A DNA stretch of 64,000 nt from Delphinus delphis (lineage: Eukaryota > Chordata > Mammalia > Artiodactyla > Delphinidae): the NCBI RefSeq assembly GCF_949987515.2, contig NW_027192650.1, positions 3,348,001 through 3,412,000 of the forward strand, in the 5' to 3' direction. Under the pieces are notes generated by a model. The model saw nothing but the letters and a program-made list of their open reading frames with translations. It searched no databases and was not told the origin of the DNA. Shown here in pieces: positions 38,554-52,771 of this stretch (its first letter is position 1; the number at the start of each line of letters is the position of its first letter). The position numbers were made by a program, and so were the translations under genes.

Positions 38554-40134
38554 TGATAGGATTGGAGAGATTCGGTGAGCAAATTAAGACCCTTTGAAGT
38601 CATATTGCATGGTACCCATTCCACGGGTCTCAACTCTCCAGGTTTAAGGTATTCTTCCTTCAGCTAAAACATGCATGTGGAACCCAGAGTATGATCAACC
38701 GTGTGATCGGGAGACGTGTTCAAATATGTCTCAGTTTTCGTCCCCTGGTACTTTGGTGCAACATTCCAGATGCTTTACTAACACTCTCCCCACTTGGAGA
38801 GTCAGTGCCTTTAACCTCCTGTTTGGCCCAGTTTGCAATTTCTGCGGAGGATGTACAGGAATAGGGAGAACCAATGAGAGACAAGCGGGAGGTGTCTGGA
38901 CGGGCAAATTTAACTCTAATTTCCCACCAGGATGAAGAATTAACCAAAGGCTCAGCGTGCCGTGCCGGAACCAGATTAGGGCCTGAAGCCATCCTGCTGT
39001 GTTGCGGCCAGCTCACAAGAAAGCGAGTTGAAGAAAGGAGCTCAGGGGCACTGTAATTCACAAACCTGCAGAGTTATAAATGACAGCTATCGTCCAAAAA
39101 TAGACTGAAGTAAGGCTGCCAAGAGGACTTGAAAGCGGGGCAGAATTGCAGGAAACCGATTTCAGGAGGTAGACTGGAATTGCATTGAAAGCATAGGAAA
39201 AGAGGCAGAACGTCCACAATGATGCACTTGGCCAAAAAGGGCGTATGCGTTTTTTCCTGCATATATTCAGGAAAAAACGCATACGCCCTTTTTGGCCAAC
39301 CAAGCAAGCTTGCAAAGGAAATCTGCACTACAATGAAGTCTCACTTCCCCCCCGGTCAAAAGGGCCATCTGAAAAAAGTGTAAAATCCAGAAAGGCAGGA
39401 CAGGCCATGGAGAACTGGGAGCCTTGTTATGCTGATGGGCGGGATGTAAATTGCCAACAGACACTTGGGAGAAGTGTATGGTGTTTCCTGAAACATCTAA
39501 AAAACAAAGCAACAGAGCCTAGGGCACTTCCACTTATGGTCCTATAGCTTAGGGAAATTAAAATCAAAAAGACACAGCCACCCCAAAGTTTGGGACGCCT
39601 CTGTTTACAAGAACCTCGTTTACCGTACAAGTTCAATATCACAGAAAGTGAAAAATGGATAAAGAACTTGTGGTACTTACGTACAATGCACTATCACTCA
39701 GCAATGAAATCTATGTCATCAGGCCCGTAGCAGCATAATGAGTGGATTCAGGTATGATGATTCTAACTGAAATAAGTCACAAAGAAAAAGAAACATCAAA
39801 AGATATCACTAATACATGGAATGTAAACTTGGCTACACAGGAACTGAATTCCAAAACAGAACAGGGTCTCAAATTTAGAAAACCATCTTATGCTTGCTTA
39901 AGGGGAAAGGTGAGTTGGGTTGCTGCATAAAACCAGAGATTGAAATGAGCACAGATAAATTTCCTTAAGCCAAATATGGAACAGACAAGAGCTACTCCTT
40001 GCTCAACGAAATGGACTCAACACCCCATATTAAACGCCTAAGAATGTACCTGACTAGTAAGTATCTTAAAACCTAGGGATTGCTATGTCTCCGAAAGAGA
40101 GTCAAGCATGTGTACTGGGGCATAAATGCAGCAG
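38554..40134 (+). repeat. Array B unit 10 (short form)
   Basis: Hairpin at 39228-39299 with one central mismatch (CCTGCATA); subtype II. Confidence 0.95.
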
Positions 40135-41713
40135 TGATAGGATTGGAGAGGTTCGGTGAGCAAATGAAGACCCTTTGAAGTCATATTGCATGGTACCCAT
40201 TCCACGGGTCTCAACTCTCCAGGTTTAAGGTATTCTTCCTTCAGCTAAAACATGCATGTGGAACCCAGAGTATGATCAACCGTGTGAACGGGAGACGTGT
40301 TCAAATATGTCTCAGTTTTCATACCCTGGTACTCGGGTGCAACATTCCAGACGCTTTACTAACACTCTCCCGACTTGGACAGTCAGTGCCTTTAACCTCC
40401 TGTTTGGCCCAGTTTGCAATTTCTGCGGAAGATGAACAGGAATAGGGAGAACCAATGAGAGACTAGCTGGAGGTGTCTGAACGGGCAAATTTAACTCTCA
40501 TTTCCCACCAGGAAGAGGAATTAACCAAAGGCTCAGCGTGCCGTGCCGGAGACAGATTAGGGCCTGAAGCCATCCTGCGGTGTTGCGGCCAGCTCACAAG
40601 AAAGTGAGTTGAAGAAAGGAGCTCAGGGGCTCTGTAATTCACAAACCTGCAGAGTTATAAATGACAGCTATCGTCCAAAAATAGACTGAAGTAAGGCTGC
40701 CAAGAGGACTTGAAAGCCGGGCAGAATTGCAGGATACCGATTTCAGGAGGTAGACTGGAATTGCATTGAAAGCGTAGGAAAAGAGGCAGAACGTCCACAA
40801 TGATGCACTTTGCCAAAAGGGCATATGCGTTTTTTCCTGAATATATTCAGGAAAAAACGCATACGCCCTTTTTGGCCAACCAAGCAAGCTTGCAAAGGAA
40901 ATCTGCACTACAATGAAGTCTCACTTCCCCCCGGTCAAAAGGGCCATCAGAATAAAGTGTAAAATCCAGAAAGGCAGGACAGGCCATGGAGAACTGGGAG
41001 CCTTCTTATGCTGATGGGCGGGATGTAAATTGCCAACAACCACTCGGGAGAAGTGTATGGTGTTTCCTGAAACATCTAAAAAACAAAGCAACAGAGCCTA
41101 GGGCACTTCCACTTATGGCCCTATAGCTTAGGGAAATTAAAATCAAAAAGACACAGCCACCCCAAAGTTTGGGACGCCTCTGTTTACAAAAACCTCGTTT
41201 ACCGTACAAATTCAATATCACAGAAAGTGAAAAATGGATAAAGAACTTGTGGTACTTACGTACAATGCAGTATCACTCAGCAATGAAATCTATGTCATCA
41301 GGCCCGTAGCAGCACAATGAGTGGATTCAGGTACGATGATTCTAACTGAAATAAGTCACACAGAAAAAGAAACATCATAAGATATCACTAATACACGGAA
41401 TGTAAACTTGGCTACAGAGGAACTGAATTCCAAAACAGAACAGGGTCTCAAATTTAGAAAACCAAGTTATGCTTGCTTAAGGGGAAAGGTGAGTTGTGGT
41501 GCTGCATAAAACCAGAGATTGAAATGAGCACAGATAAAGTTCCTTAAGCCAAATATAGAATAGACTAGAGCTACTCCTTGCTCAACGAAATGGACTCAAC
41601 ACCCCATATTAAACGCCTAAGAATGTACCTGACTAGTAAGTATCTTAAAACCTATGGATTGCTATGTCTCCAAAAGAGAATCAAGCATGTGTACAGGGGC
41701 ATAAACGCAGCAG
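40135..41713 (+). repeat. Array B unit 11 (short form)
   Basis: Hairpin near 40809-40879; the left arm has lost one A and carries two substitutions (TTTGCC, GGCATATG). Subtype II. Confidence 0.95.
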
Positions 41714-43292
41714 TGATAGGATTGGAGAGGTTCGGTGAACAAATGGAGACCCTTTGAAGTCATATTGCATGGTACCCATTACACGGGTCTCAACTCTCCA
41801 GGTTTAAGGTATTCTTCCTTCAGCTAAAACATGCATGTGGAACCCAGAGTATGATCAACCGTGTGAACGGGAGACGTGTTCAAATATGTCTCAGTTTTCG
41901 TCCCCTGGTACTCGGGTGCAACATTCCAGATGCTTTACTAACACTCTCCCTACTTGGAGAGTCAGTGCCTTTAACCTCCTGTTTACCCCAGTTTGCAATT
42001 TCTGCGGAAGATGAACAGGAATAGCGAGAACCAATGAGAGACTACCTGGAGGTGTCTGAACGGGCAAATTTAACTCTCATTTCCCACCAGGAAGAGGAAT
42101 TAACCAAAGCCTCAGCGTGCCATGCCGGAACCACATTAGGGCCTGAAGACATCCTTCGGTGTTGCGGCCAGCTCACAAGAAAGCGAGTTGAAGAAAGGAG
42201 CTCAGGGGCACTGTGATTCACAAACCTGCAGAGTTATAAATGACAGCTATCGTCCAAAAATATACTGAAGTAAGGCTGCCAAGAGGACTTGAAAGCGGGG
42301 CAGAATTGCAGGAAACCGATTTCAGGAGGTAGACAGGAATTGCATTTCAAGCATAGGAAAAGAGGCAGAACGTCCACAATGATGCACTTGGCCAAAAAGG
42401 GCGTATGCGTTTTTTCCTGAATATATTCAGGAAAAAACGCATACGCCCTTTTTGGCCAACCAAGCAAGCTTGCAAAGGAAATCTGCACTACAATGAAGTC
42501 TCACTTCCCCCCGGTCAAAAGGGCCATCTCAAAAAAGTGTAAAATCCAGAAAGGCAGGACAGGACATGGAGAACTGGGAGCCTTGTTATGCTGATGGGCG
42601 GGATGTAAATTGCCAACAGCCACTCCGGAGAAGTGTATGGTGTTTCCTGAAACATCTAAAAAACAAAGCAACAGAGCCTAGTGCACTTCCACTTATGGTC
42701 CTATAGCTTAGGGAAATTAAAATCAAAAAGACACAGCCACCCCAAAGTTTGGGACACCTCTGTTTACAAGAACCTCGTTTAGGGTACAAGTTCAATATCA
42801 CAGAAAGTGAAAAATGGATACAGAAGTTGTGGTACTCATGTACAATGCAATATCACTCAGCAATGAAATCTATGTCACCAGGCCCATAAGCATAATGAGT
42901 GGATTCGGGTATGGTGATTCTAACTGACATAAGTCACACAGAAAAAGAAACATCAAAAAATATCACTAATACATGGAACTTAAACTTGGCTACAGAGGAA
43001 CTGCATTACAAAACAGAACAGGGTCTCAAATTTAGAAAACCAACTTATGCTTGCTTAAGTGGAAAGGTGAGTTCGGGTGCTGCATAAAACCAGAGATTGA
43101 AATGAGCACAGATAAAGTTCCTTAAGCCAAATATGGAATAGACAAGAGCTACTCTTTGCTCAACGAAATGGACTCCACAGCCCATATTAAACGCCTAAGA
43201 ATATACCTGACTAGTAAGTATCTTAAAACCTATGGATTGCTATGTCTCCAAAAGAGAATCAAGCGTGTGTACAAGGGTCATAAACGCAGCAG
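41714..43292 (+). repeat. Array B unit 12 (short form, three-unit period member)
   Basis: Perfect hairpin at 42388-42459; subtype III. Diagnostic variants shared with unit 9, 4,741 bases upstream. Confidence 0.95.
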
Positions 43293-44872
43293 TGATAGGA
43301 TTGGAGAGATTCGGTGAGCAAATGAAGACCCTTTGAAGTCATATTGCATGGTACCCATTCCACGGGTCTCAACTCTCCAGGTTTAAGGTATTCTTTCTTC
43401 AGCTAAAACATGCATGTGGAACCCAGAGTATGATCAACCATGTGAATGGGAGACGTGTTCAAATATGTCTCAGTTTTCATACCCTGGTACTCGGGTGCAA
43501 CATTCCAGACGCTTTACTAACACTCTCCCCACTTGGAGGGTCAGCGCCTTTAACCTCCTGTTTGGCCCAGTTTGCAATTTCTGCGGAAGATGAACAGGAA
43601 TAGGGAGAACCAATGAGAGACTAGCTGGAGGTGTCTGGACGAGCAAATTTAACTCTCATTTCCCACCAGGAAGAGGAAATAACCAAACGCTCAGCGTGCC
43701 GTGCCGGAACCAGATTAGGGCCTGAAGCCATCCTGCGGTGTTGCGGCCAGGTCACAAGAAAGCGAGTTGAAGAAAGGAGCTCAGGGGCACTGTAATTCAC
43801 AAACCTGCAGAGTTATAAATGACAGCTATCGTCCAAAAATATACTGAAGTAAGGCTGCCAAGAGGACTTGAAAGCGGGGCAGAATTGCAGGAAACCGATT
43901 TCAGGAGGTAGACTGGAATTGCATTGAAAGCATAGGAAAAGAGGCAGAACGTCCACAATGATGCACTTGGCCAAAAAGGGCGTATGCGTTTTTTCCTGAA
44001 TATATTCAGGAAAAAACGCATACGCCCTTTTTGGCCAACCAAGCAAGCTTGCAAAGGAAATCTGCACTACAATGAAGTCTCACTTCCCCCCGGTCAAAAG
44101 GGCCATCTGAAAACAGTGTAAAATCCAGAAAGGCAGGACAGGCCATGGAGAACTGGGAGCCTTGTTATGCTGATGGGCGGGATGTAAATTGCCAACAACC
44201 ACTCGGGAGAAGTGTATGGTGTTTCCTGAAACATCTAAAAAACAAAGCAACAGAACCTAGGGCACTTCCACTTATGGTCCTATAGCTTAGGGAAATTAAA
44301 ATCAAAAAGACACAGCCACCTCAAAGTTTGGGACGCCTCTGTTTACAAGAACCTCGTTTACCGTACAAGTTCAATATCACAGAAAGTGAAAAATGGATAA
44401 AGAACATGTGGTACTTACGTACAATGCAGTATCACTCAGCAACGAAATGTATGTCATCAGGCCCGTATCAGCATAATGAGTGGATTCAGGTACGATGATT
44501 CTAACTGAAATAAGTCACACAGAAAAAGAAACATCATAAGATATCACTAATAAACGGAATGTAAACTTGGCTACACAGGAACTGAATTCCAAAACAGAAC
44601 AGGTTCTCAAATTTAGAAAACCAACTTATGCTTGCTTAAGGGGAAAGGTGAGTTGGGTTGCTGCATAAAATCAGAGATTGAAATGAGCACAGATAAAGTT
44701 CCTTAAGCCAAATATGGAATAGACAAGAGCTACTCCTTGCTCAACGAAATGGACTCAACACCGCATATTAAACGCCTTAGAATATACCTGACTAGTAAGT
44801 ATCTTAAAACCTATGGATTGCTATGTCTCTGAAAGAGAATCAAGCATGTGTACAGGGGCATAAACGCAGCAG
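43293..44872 (+). repeat. Array B unit 13 (short form)
   Basis: Perfect hairpin at 43967-44038; subtype II. Confidence 0.95.
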
Positions 44873-46452
44873 TGATAGGATTGGAGAGGTTCGGTGAGCA
44901 AATGAAGACCCTTTGAAGTCATATTGCATGGTACCCTTTCCACGGGTTTCAACTACCCAGGTTTAAGGTATTCTTCCTTCAGCTAAAACATGCATGTGGA
45001 AACTAGAGTATGATCAACCATGTGATTGGGAGACGTGTTCAAATATGTCTCAGTTTTTGTACCCTGGTACTCGGGTGCAACATTCCAGACGCTTTACTAA
45101 CACTCTCCCGACTTGGAGAGTCAGCGCCTTTAACCTCCTGTTTGGCCCAGTTTGCAGTTTCTGCGGAAGATGAACAGGAATAGCGAGAACCAATGAGAGA
45201 CTAGCTGGAGGTGTCTGGACGGGCAAATTTAACTCTCATTTCCCACCAGAAAGAGGAAATAACCAAAGGCTCAGCGTGCCGTGCCGGAACCAGATTAGGG
45301 CCTGAAGCCATCCTGCGGTGTTGCGGCCAGCTCAAAAGAAAGCGAATTGAAGAAAGGAGCTCAGGCGCACTGTAATTCACAAACCTGCAGAGTTATAAAT
45401 GACAGCTATCGTCCAAAAATATACTGAAGTAAGGCTGCCAAGAGGACTTGAAAGCAGGGCAGAATTGCAGGAAACCGATTTCAGGAGGTAGACTGGAATT
45501 GCATTGAAAGCATAGGAAAAGAGGCAGAACGTCCACAATGATGCACTTGGCCAAAAAGGGCGTATGCGTTTTTTCCTGAATATATTCAGGAAAAAACGCA
45601 TACGCACTTTGTGGCCAACCAAGCAAGCTTGCAAAGGAAATCTGCACTACAATGAAGTCTCACTTCCCCCCGGTCAAAAGGGCCATCTGAAAAAAGTGTA
45701 AAATCCAGAAAGGCAGGACAGGCCATGGAGAACTGGGAGCCTTGTTATGCTGATGGGCGGGATGTAAATTGCCAACAGACACTTGGGAGAAGTGTATAGT
45801 GTTTCCTGAAACATCTAAAAAACAAAGCAACAGAGCCTAGGGCACTGCCACTTATGGTCCTATAGCTTAGGGAAATTAAAATCAAAAAGACACAGCCACC
45901 CCAAAGTTTGGGACGCCTCTGTTTACAAGAACCTCGTTTACAGTACAAGTTCAACATCGCAGAAAGTGAAAAATGGATAAAGAAGTTGTGGTATTTACTT
46001 ACAAAGCAATATCACTCAGCAATGAATTCTATGTCATCAGACCCTTAGCAGCACAATGAGTGGATTCAGGTATGATGATTCTAACTGAAATAAGTCACAC
46101 AGAAAAAGAAACATCATAAGATATCAGTAATACACGGAATGTAAACTTGGCTACACAGGAACTGAATTACAGAACAGAACAGGGTCTCAAATTTAGAAAA
46201 CCAACTTATGCTTGCTTAAGGGGAAAGGTGAGTTGGGGTGCTGCATAAAACCAGAGATTGAAATGAGCACAGATAAAGTTCCTTAAGCCAAATATGGAAT
46301 AGACAAGAGCTACTCCTTGCTCAACGAAATGGACTCAACACCGCATATTAAACGCCAAAGAATGTATCTGACTAGTAAGTATCTTAAAACCTATAGACTG
46401 CTATGTCTCCGAAAGAGAATCAAGCATGTGTACGGGGGCATAAACGCAGCAG
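44873..46452 (+). repeat. Array B unit 14 (short form)
   Basis: Hairpin at 45547-45618 with two right-arm mismatches (CGCACTTTGTGG); subtype I. Confidence 0.95.
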
Positions 46453-48033
46453 TGATAGGATTGGAGAGGTTCGGTGAGCAAATGAAGACCCTTTGAAGTC
46501 ATATTGCATGGTACCCATTCCACGGGTTTCAACTACCCAGGTTTTAGGTATTCTTCCTTCAGCTAAAACATGCATGTGGAACCCAGAGTATGATCCACCA
46601 TGTGATCGGGAGACGTGTTCAAATATGTCTCAGTTTTCCTCCCCTGGTACTCGGGTGCAACATTCCAGACGCTTTAGTAACACTCTCCCCACTTGGAGAG
46701 TCAGTCCCTTTAACCTCCTGTTTGGCCCAGTTTGCAATTTCTGCGGAAGATGAACAGGAATAGCGAGAACCAATGAGAGGCTAGCTGGAGGTGTCTGGAC
46801 GGGCAAATTTAACTCTCATTTCCCACCAGGAAGAGGAATTAACCAAAGGCTCAGCATGCCATGCCGGAAACAGATTAGGGCCTGAAGCCATCCTGCGGTG
46901 TTGCGGCCAGGTCACAAGAAAGCGAGTTGAAGAAAGGAGCTCAGGGGCACTGTAATTCACAAACCTGCAGAGTTATAAATGACAGCTATCGTCCAAAAAT
47001 AGACTGAAGTAAGGCTGCCAAGAGGACTTGAAAGCGGGGCAGAATTGCAGGAAACCGATTTCAGGAGGTAGACTGGAATTGCATTGAAAGCATAGGAAAA
47101 GAGGCAGAACGTCCACAATGATGCACTTGGCCAAAAAGGGCGTATGCCTTTTTTCCTGAATATATTCAGGAAAAAACGCATACACCCTTTTTGGCCAACC
47201 AAGCAAGCTTGCAAAGGAAATCTGCACTACAATGAAGTCTCACTTCCCCCCCGGTCAAAAGGGCCATCTGAAAAAAGTGTAAAATCCAGAAAGGCAGGAC
47301 AGGCCATGGAGAACTGGGAGCCTTGTTATGCTGATGGGCGGGATGTAAATAGCCAACAGACACTCCGGAGAAGTGTATGGTGTTTCCTGAAACATCTAAA
47401 AAACAAAGCAACAGAGCCTAGTGCATTTCCACTTATGGTCCTATAGCTTAGGGAAATTAAAATCAAAAAGACACAGCCACCCCAAAGTTTGGGACGCCTC
47501 TGTTTACAAGAACCTCGTTAACCATACAAGTTCAATATCACAGAAAGTGAAAAATGGATAAAGAAGTTGTGGTACTCATGTACAATGCAATATCACTCAG
47601 CAATGAAATCTATGTCACCAGGCCCGTAGCAGCATAATGAGTGGATTCGGGTATGGTGATTCTAACTGAAATAAGTCACACAGAAAAAGAAACATCAAAA
47701 AATATCACTAATACATGGAATTTAAACTTGGCTACAGAGGAACTGAATTACAAAACAGAACAGGGTCTCAAATTTAGAAAACCAACTTATGCTTGCTTAA
47801 GTGGAAAGATGAGTTGGGGTGCTGCATAAAAACAGAGATTGAAATGAGCACAGATAAAGTTCCTTAAGCCAAATATGGAATAGACAAGAGCTACTCCTTG
47901 CTCAACGAAATGGACTCAACACCCCATATTAAACGCCTAAGAATATACCTGACTAGTAAGTATCTTAAAACCTAGGGATTGCTATGTCTCCGAAAGAGAA
48001 TCAAGCGTGTGTACTGGGGCATAAATGCAGCAG
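46453..48033 (+). repeat. Array B unit 15 (short form)
   Basis: Hairpin at 47127-47198 with one mismatch in each arm (ATGCCTT; CATACACCC) at different stem positions; subtype III. Confidence 0.95.
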
Positions 48034-49613
48034 TGATAGGATTGGAGAGGTTCGGTGAGCAAATGAAGACCCTTTGAAGTCATATTGCATGGTACATATT
48101 CCACGGGTCTCAACTCTCCAGGTTTAAGGTATTCTTCCTTCAGCTAAAACATGCATGTGGAACCCAGAGTATGATCAACCGTGTGATCGGGAGACGTGTT
48201 GAAATATGTCTCAGTTTTCATACCCTGGTACTCGGGTGCAAAATTCCAGATGCTTTACTAACACTCTCCCTACTTGGAGAGTCAGTGCCTTTAACCTCCT
48301 GTATGGCACAGTTTGCAATTTCTGCGGAAGATGAACAGGAATAGTGAGAACCAATGAGAGACTACCTGGAGGTGTCTGAACGGGCAAATTTAACTCTCAT
48401 TTCCCACCAGGAAGAGGAATTAACCAAAGGCTCAGCGTGCCATGCCGGAACCACATTAGGGCCTGAAGACATCCTGCGGTGTTGCGGCCAGCTCACAAGA
48501 AAGCGAGTTGAAGAAAGGAGCTCAGGGACACTGTAATTCACAAACCTGCAGAGTTATAAATGACAGCTATCGTCCAAAAATATACTGAAGTAAGGCTGCC
48601 AAGAGGACTTGAAAGCGGGGCAGAATTGCAGGAAACCGATTTCAGGAGGTAGACTGGAATTGCATTGAAAGCATAGGAAAAGAGGCAGAACGTCCACAAT
48701 GATGCACTTGGCCAAAAAGGGCGTATGCGTTTTTTCCTGAATATATTCAGGAAAAAACGCATACGCCCTTTTTGGCCAACCAAGCAAGCTTGCAAAGGAA
48801 ATCTGCACTACAATGAAGTCTCACTTCCCCCCGGTCAAAAGGGCCATCTGAAAAAAGTGTAAAATCCAGAAAGGCAGGACAGGCCATGGAGAACTGGGAG
48901 CCTTGTTATGCTGATGGGCGGGATGTAAATTGCCAACAGACACTCGGGAGAAGTGTATGGTGTTTCCTGAAACATCTAAAAAACAAAGCAACAGAGCCTA
49001 GGGCACTTCCACTTATGGTCCTATAGCTTAGGGAATTTAAAATCAAAAAGACACACACACCCCAAAGTTTCGAACAGCTCTGTTTACAAGAACCTCGTTT
49101 ACAGTACAAGTTCAACATCGCAGAAAGTGAAAAATGGATAAAGAAGTTGTGGTATTTACTTACAAAGCAATATCACTCAGCAATGAAATCTGTGTCATCA
49201 GGCCCTTAGCAGCACAATGAGTGGATTCAGGTATGATGATTCTAACTGAAGTAAGTCACACAGAAAAAGAAACATCATAAGATATCAGTAATACACGGAA
49301 TATAAACTTGGCTACACAGGAACTGAATTACAGAACAGAACAGGGTCTCAAATTTAGAAAACCAACTTATGCTTGCTTAAGGGTAAAGGTGAGTTGGGGT
49401 GCTGCATAAAACCAGAGATTGGAATGAGCACAGATAAAGTTCCTTAAGTCAAATATGGAATAGACAAGAGCTACTCCTTGCTCAACGAAATGGACTCAAC
49501 ACCGCATATTAAACGCCTAAGAATGTACCTGACTAGTAAGTATCTTAAAACCTATGGATTGCTATGTCTCCGAAAGAGAATCAAGCATGTGTACAGGGGC
49601 ATAAACGCAGCAG
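48034..49613 (+). repeat. Array B unit 16 (short form)
   Basis: Perfect hairpin at 48708-48779. The unassigned half carries the unit 9/12 signature (CTGAACGGGC, CACATTAGG), but the L1 half is subtype I, so the unit is a mosaic. Confidence 0.95.
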
Positions 49614-51191
49614 TGATAGGATTGGAGAGGTTCGGTGAGCAAATGAAGACCCTTTGAAGTCATATTGCATGGTACCCATTCCACGGGTCTCAACTCTCCA
49701 GGTTTAAGGTATTCTTCCTTCAGCTAAAACATGCATGTGGAACCCAAGTATGATCAACCATGTGAACGGGAGACGTGTTCAAATATGTCTCAGTTTTCCT
49801 CCCCTGGTACTCGGGTGCAACATTCCAGACGCTTTACTAACACTCTCCCCACTTGGAGAGTCAGCGCCTTTAACCTCCTGTTTGGCCCAGTTTGCAATTT
49901 CTGCGGAAGATGAACAGGAATAGCGAGAACCAATGAGAGACTAGCTGGAGGTGTCTGGACGGGCAAATTTAACTCTCATTTCCCACCAGGAAGAGGAAAG
50001 AACCAAAGGCTCAGCATGCTGTACCGGAACCAGATTAGGGCCTGAAGCCATCCTGCGGTGTTGCGGCCAGCTCAAAAGAAAGCGAGTTGAAGAAAGGAGC
50101 TCAGGGGCACTGTAATTCACAAACCTGCAGAGTTATAAATGACAGCTATCGTCCAAAAATAGACTGAAGTAAGCCTGCCAAGAGGACTTGAAAGCGGGAC
50201 AGAATTGCAGGAAACCGATTTCAGGAGGTAGACTGGAATTGCATTGAAAGCATAGGAAAAGAGGCAGAACGTCCACAATGATGCACTTGGCCAAAAAGGG
50301 CGTATGCGTTTTTTCCTGAATATATTCAGGAAAAAACGCATACGCCCTTTTTGGCCAACCAAGCAAGCTTGCAAAGGAAATCTGCACTACAATGAAGTCT
50401 CACTTCCCCCCGGTCAAAAGGGCCATCTGAAAAAAGTGTAAAATCCAGAAAGGCAGGACAGGCCATGGAGAACTGGGAGCCTTGTTATGCTGATGGGCGG
50501 GATGTAAATTGCCAACAGACACTAGGGAGAAGTGTATGGTGTTTCCTGAAACATCTAAAAAGCAAAGCAACAGAGCCTAGGGCACTGCCACTTATGGTCC
50601 TATAGCTTAGGGAAATTAAAATCAAAAAGACACAGCAACCCCAAAGTTTGGGACGCCTCTGTTTACAAGAACCTCGTTTACAGTACAAGTTCAACATCGC
50701 AGAAAGTGAAAAATGGATAAAGAACTGTGGTACTTACGTACAATGCAGTATCACTCAGCAATGAAATCTATGTCATCAGGCCCGTAGCAGCATAATGAGT
50801 GGATTCAGGTACGATGATTCTAACTGAAATAAGTCACACAGAAAAAGAAACATCATAAGATATCACTAATACACGGAATGTAAACTTGGCTACACAGGAA
50901 CTGCATTCCAAAACAGAACAGGGTCTCAAATTTAGAAAACCAACTTATGCTTGCTTAAGGGGAAAGGTGAGTTGAGGTGCTGCATAAAACCAGAGATGGA
51001 AATGAGCACAGATAAAGTTCCTTAAGCCAAATATGGAATAGACAAGAGCTACTCCTTGGTTAACGAAATGGACTCAAAACCCCATATTAAACCCCTAAGA
51101 ATGTACCTGACTAGTAAGTATCTTAAAACCTATGGATTGCTATGTCTCCAAAAGAGAATCAAGCGTGTGTACAGGGGTATAAACGCAGCAG
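49614..51191 (+). repeat. Array B unit 17 (short form)
   Basis: Perfect hairpin at 50287-50358. The L1 half begins like subtype I (CAGTACAAGTTCAACATCGC) and switches to II (TACTTACGTAC). Confidence 0.95.
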
Positions 51192-52771
51192 TGATAGGAT
51201 TGGAGAGGTTCGGTGAGCAAATGAAGACCCTTTGAAGTCATATTGCATGCTACCCATTACACGGGTCTCAACTCTCCAGGTTTAAGGTATTCTTCCTTCA
51301 GCTAAAACATGCATGTGGAACCCAGAGTATGATCAACCATGTGAACGGGAGACGTGTTCAAATATGTCTCAGTTTTCCTCCCCTGGTACTCGGGTGCAAC
51401 ATTCCAGACGCTTTACTAACACTCTCCGGACTTGGAGAGTCAGTCCCTTTAACCTCCTGTTTGGCCCAGTTTGCAATTTCTGTGGAAGATGAACAGGAAT
51501 AGCGAGAACCAATGAGAGGCTAGCTGGAGGTGTCTGGACGGGCAAATTTAACTCTCATTTCCCACCAGGAAGAGGAATTAACCAAAGGCTCAGCATGCCG
51601 GGCCAGATCCAGATTAGGGCCTGAAGCCATCCTGCGGTGTTGCGGCCAGGTCACAAGAAAGCGAGTTGAAGAAAGGAGCTCAGGGGCACTGTAATTCACA
51701 AACCTGCAGAGTTATAAATGACAGAGCTATCGTCCAAAAATAGACTGAAGTAAGGCTGCCAAGAGGACTTGAAAGCGGGGCAGAATTGCAGGAAACCGAT
51801 TTCAGGAGGTAGACTGGAATTGCATTGAAAGCATAGGAAAAGAGGCAGAACGTCCACAATGATGCACTTGGCCAAAAAGGGCGTATGCGTTTTTTCCTGA
51901 ATATATTCAGGAAAAAACGCATACGCCCTTTTTGGCCAACCAAGCAAGCTTGCAAAGGAAATCTGCACTACAATGAAGTCTCACTTCCCCCCGGTCAAAA
52001 GGGCCATCTGCAAAAAGTGTAAAATCCAGAAAGGCAACAGGCCATTGAGAACTGGGAGCCTTGTTATGCTGATGGGCGGGATGTAAATTGCCAACAGACA
52101 CTTGGGAGAAGTGTATGGTGTTTCCTGAAACATCTAAAAAACAAAGCAACAGAGCCTAGGGCACTTCCACTTATGGTCCTATAGCTTAGGGAAATTAAAA
52201 TCAAAAAGACACAGCCACCCCAAAGTTTGGAACGGCTCTGTTTACAAGAACCTTGTTTACAGTACAAGTTCAACATCGCAGAAAGTGAAAAATGGATAAA
52301 GAACTTGTGGTACTTACGTACAATGCAGTATCACTCAGCAATGAAATCTATGTCATCAGGCCCGTAGCAGCATAATGAGTAGATTCAGGTACGATGATTC
52401 TAACTGAAATAAGTCACACAGAAAAAGAAACATCATAAGATATCACTAATACACGGAATGTAAACTTGGCTACACAGGAACTGAATTCCAAAACAGAACA
52501 GGGTCTCAAATTTAGAAAACCAACTTATGCTTGCTTAAGGGGAAAGGTGAGTTGGGGTGCTGCATAAAACCAGAGATTGAAATGAGCACAGATAAAGTTC
52601 CTTAAGTCAAATATGGAATAGACAAGAGCTACTCCTTGCTCAACGAAATGGACTCAACACCGCATATTAAACGCCTAAGAATGTACCTGAGTAGTAAGTA
52701 TCTTAAAACCTATGGATTGCTATGTCTCCGAAAGAGAATCAAGTGTGTGTACAGGGGCATAAACGCAGCAG
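51192..52771 (+). repeat. Array B unit 18 (short form, recent duplicate)
   Basis: Perfect hairpin at 51868-51939. Carries a two-base insertion (ACAGAGCTATC) and other private variants also seen in unit 19. Confidence 0.96.
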
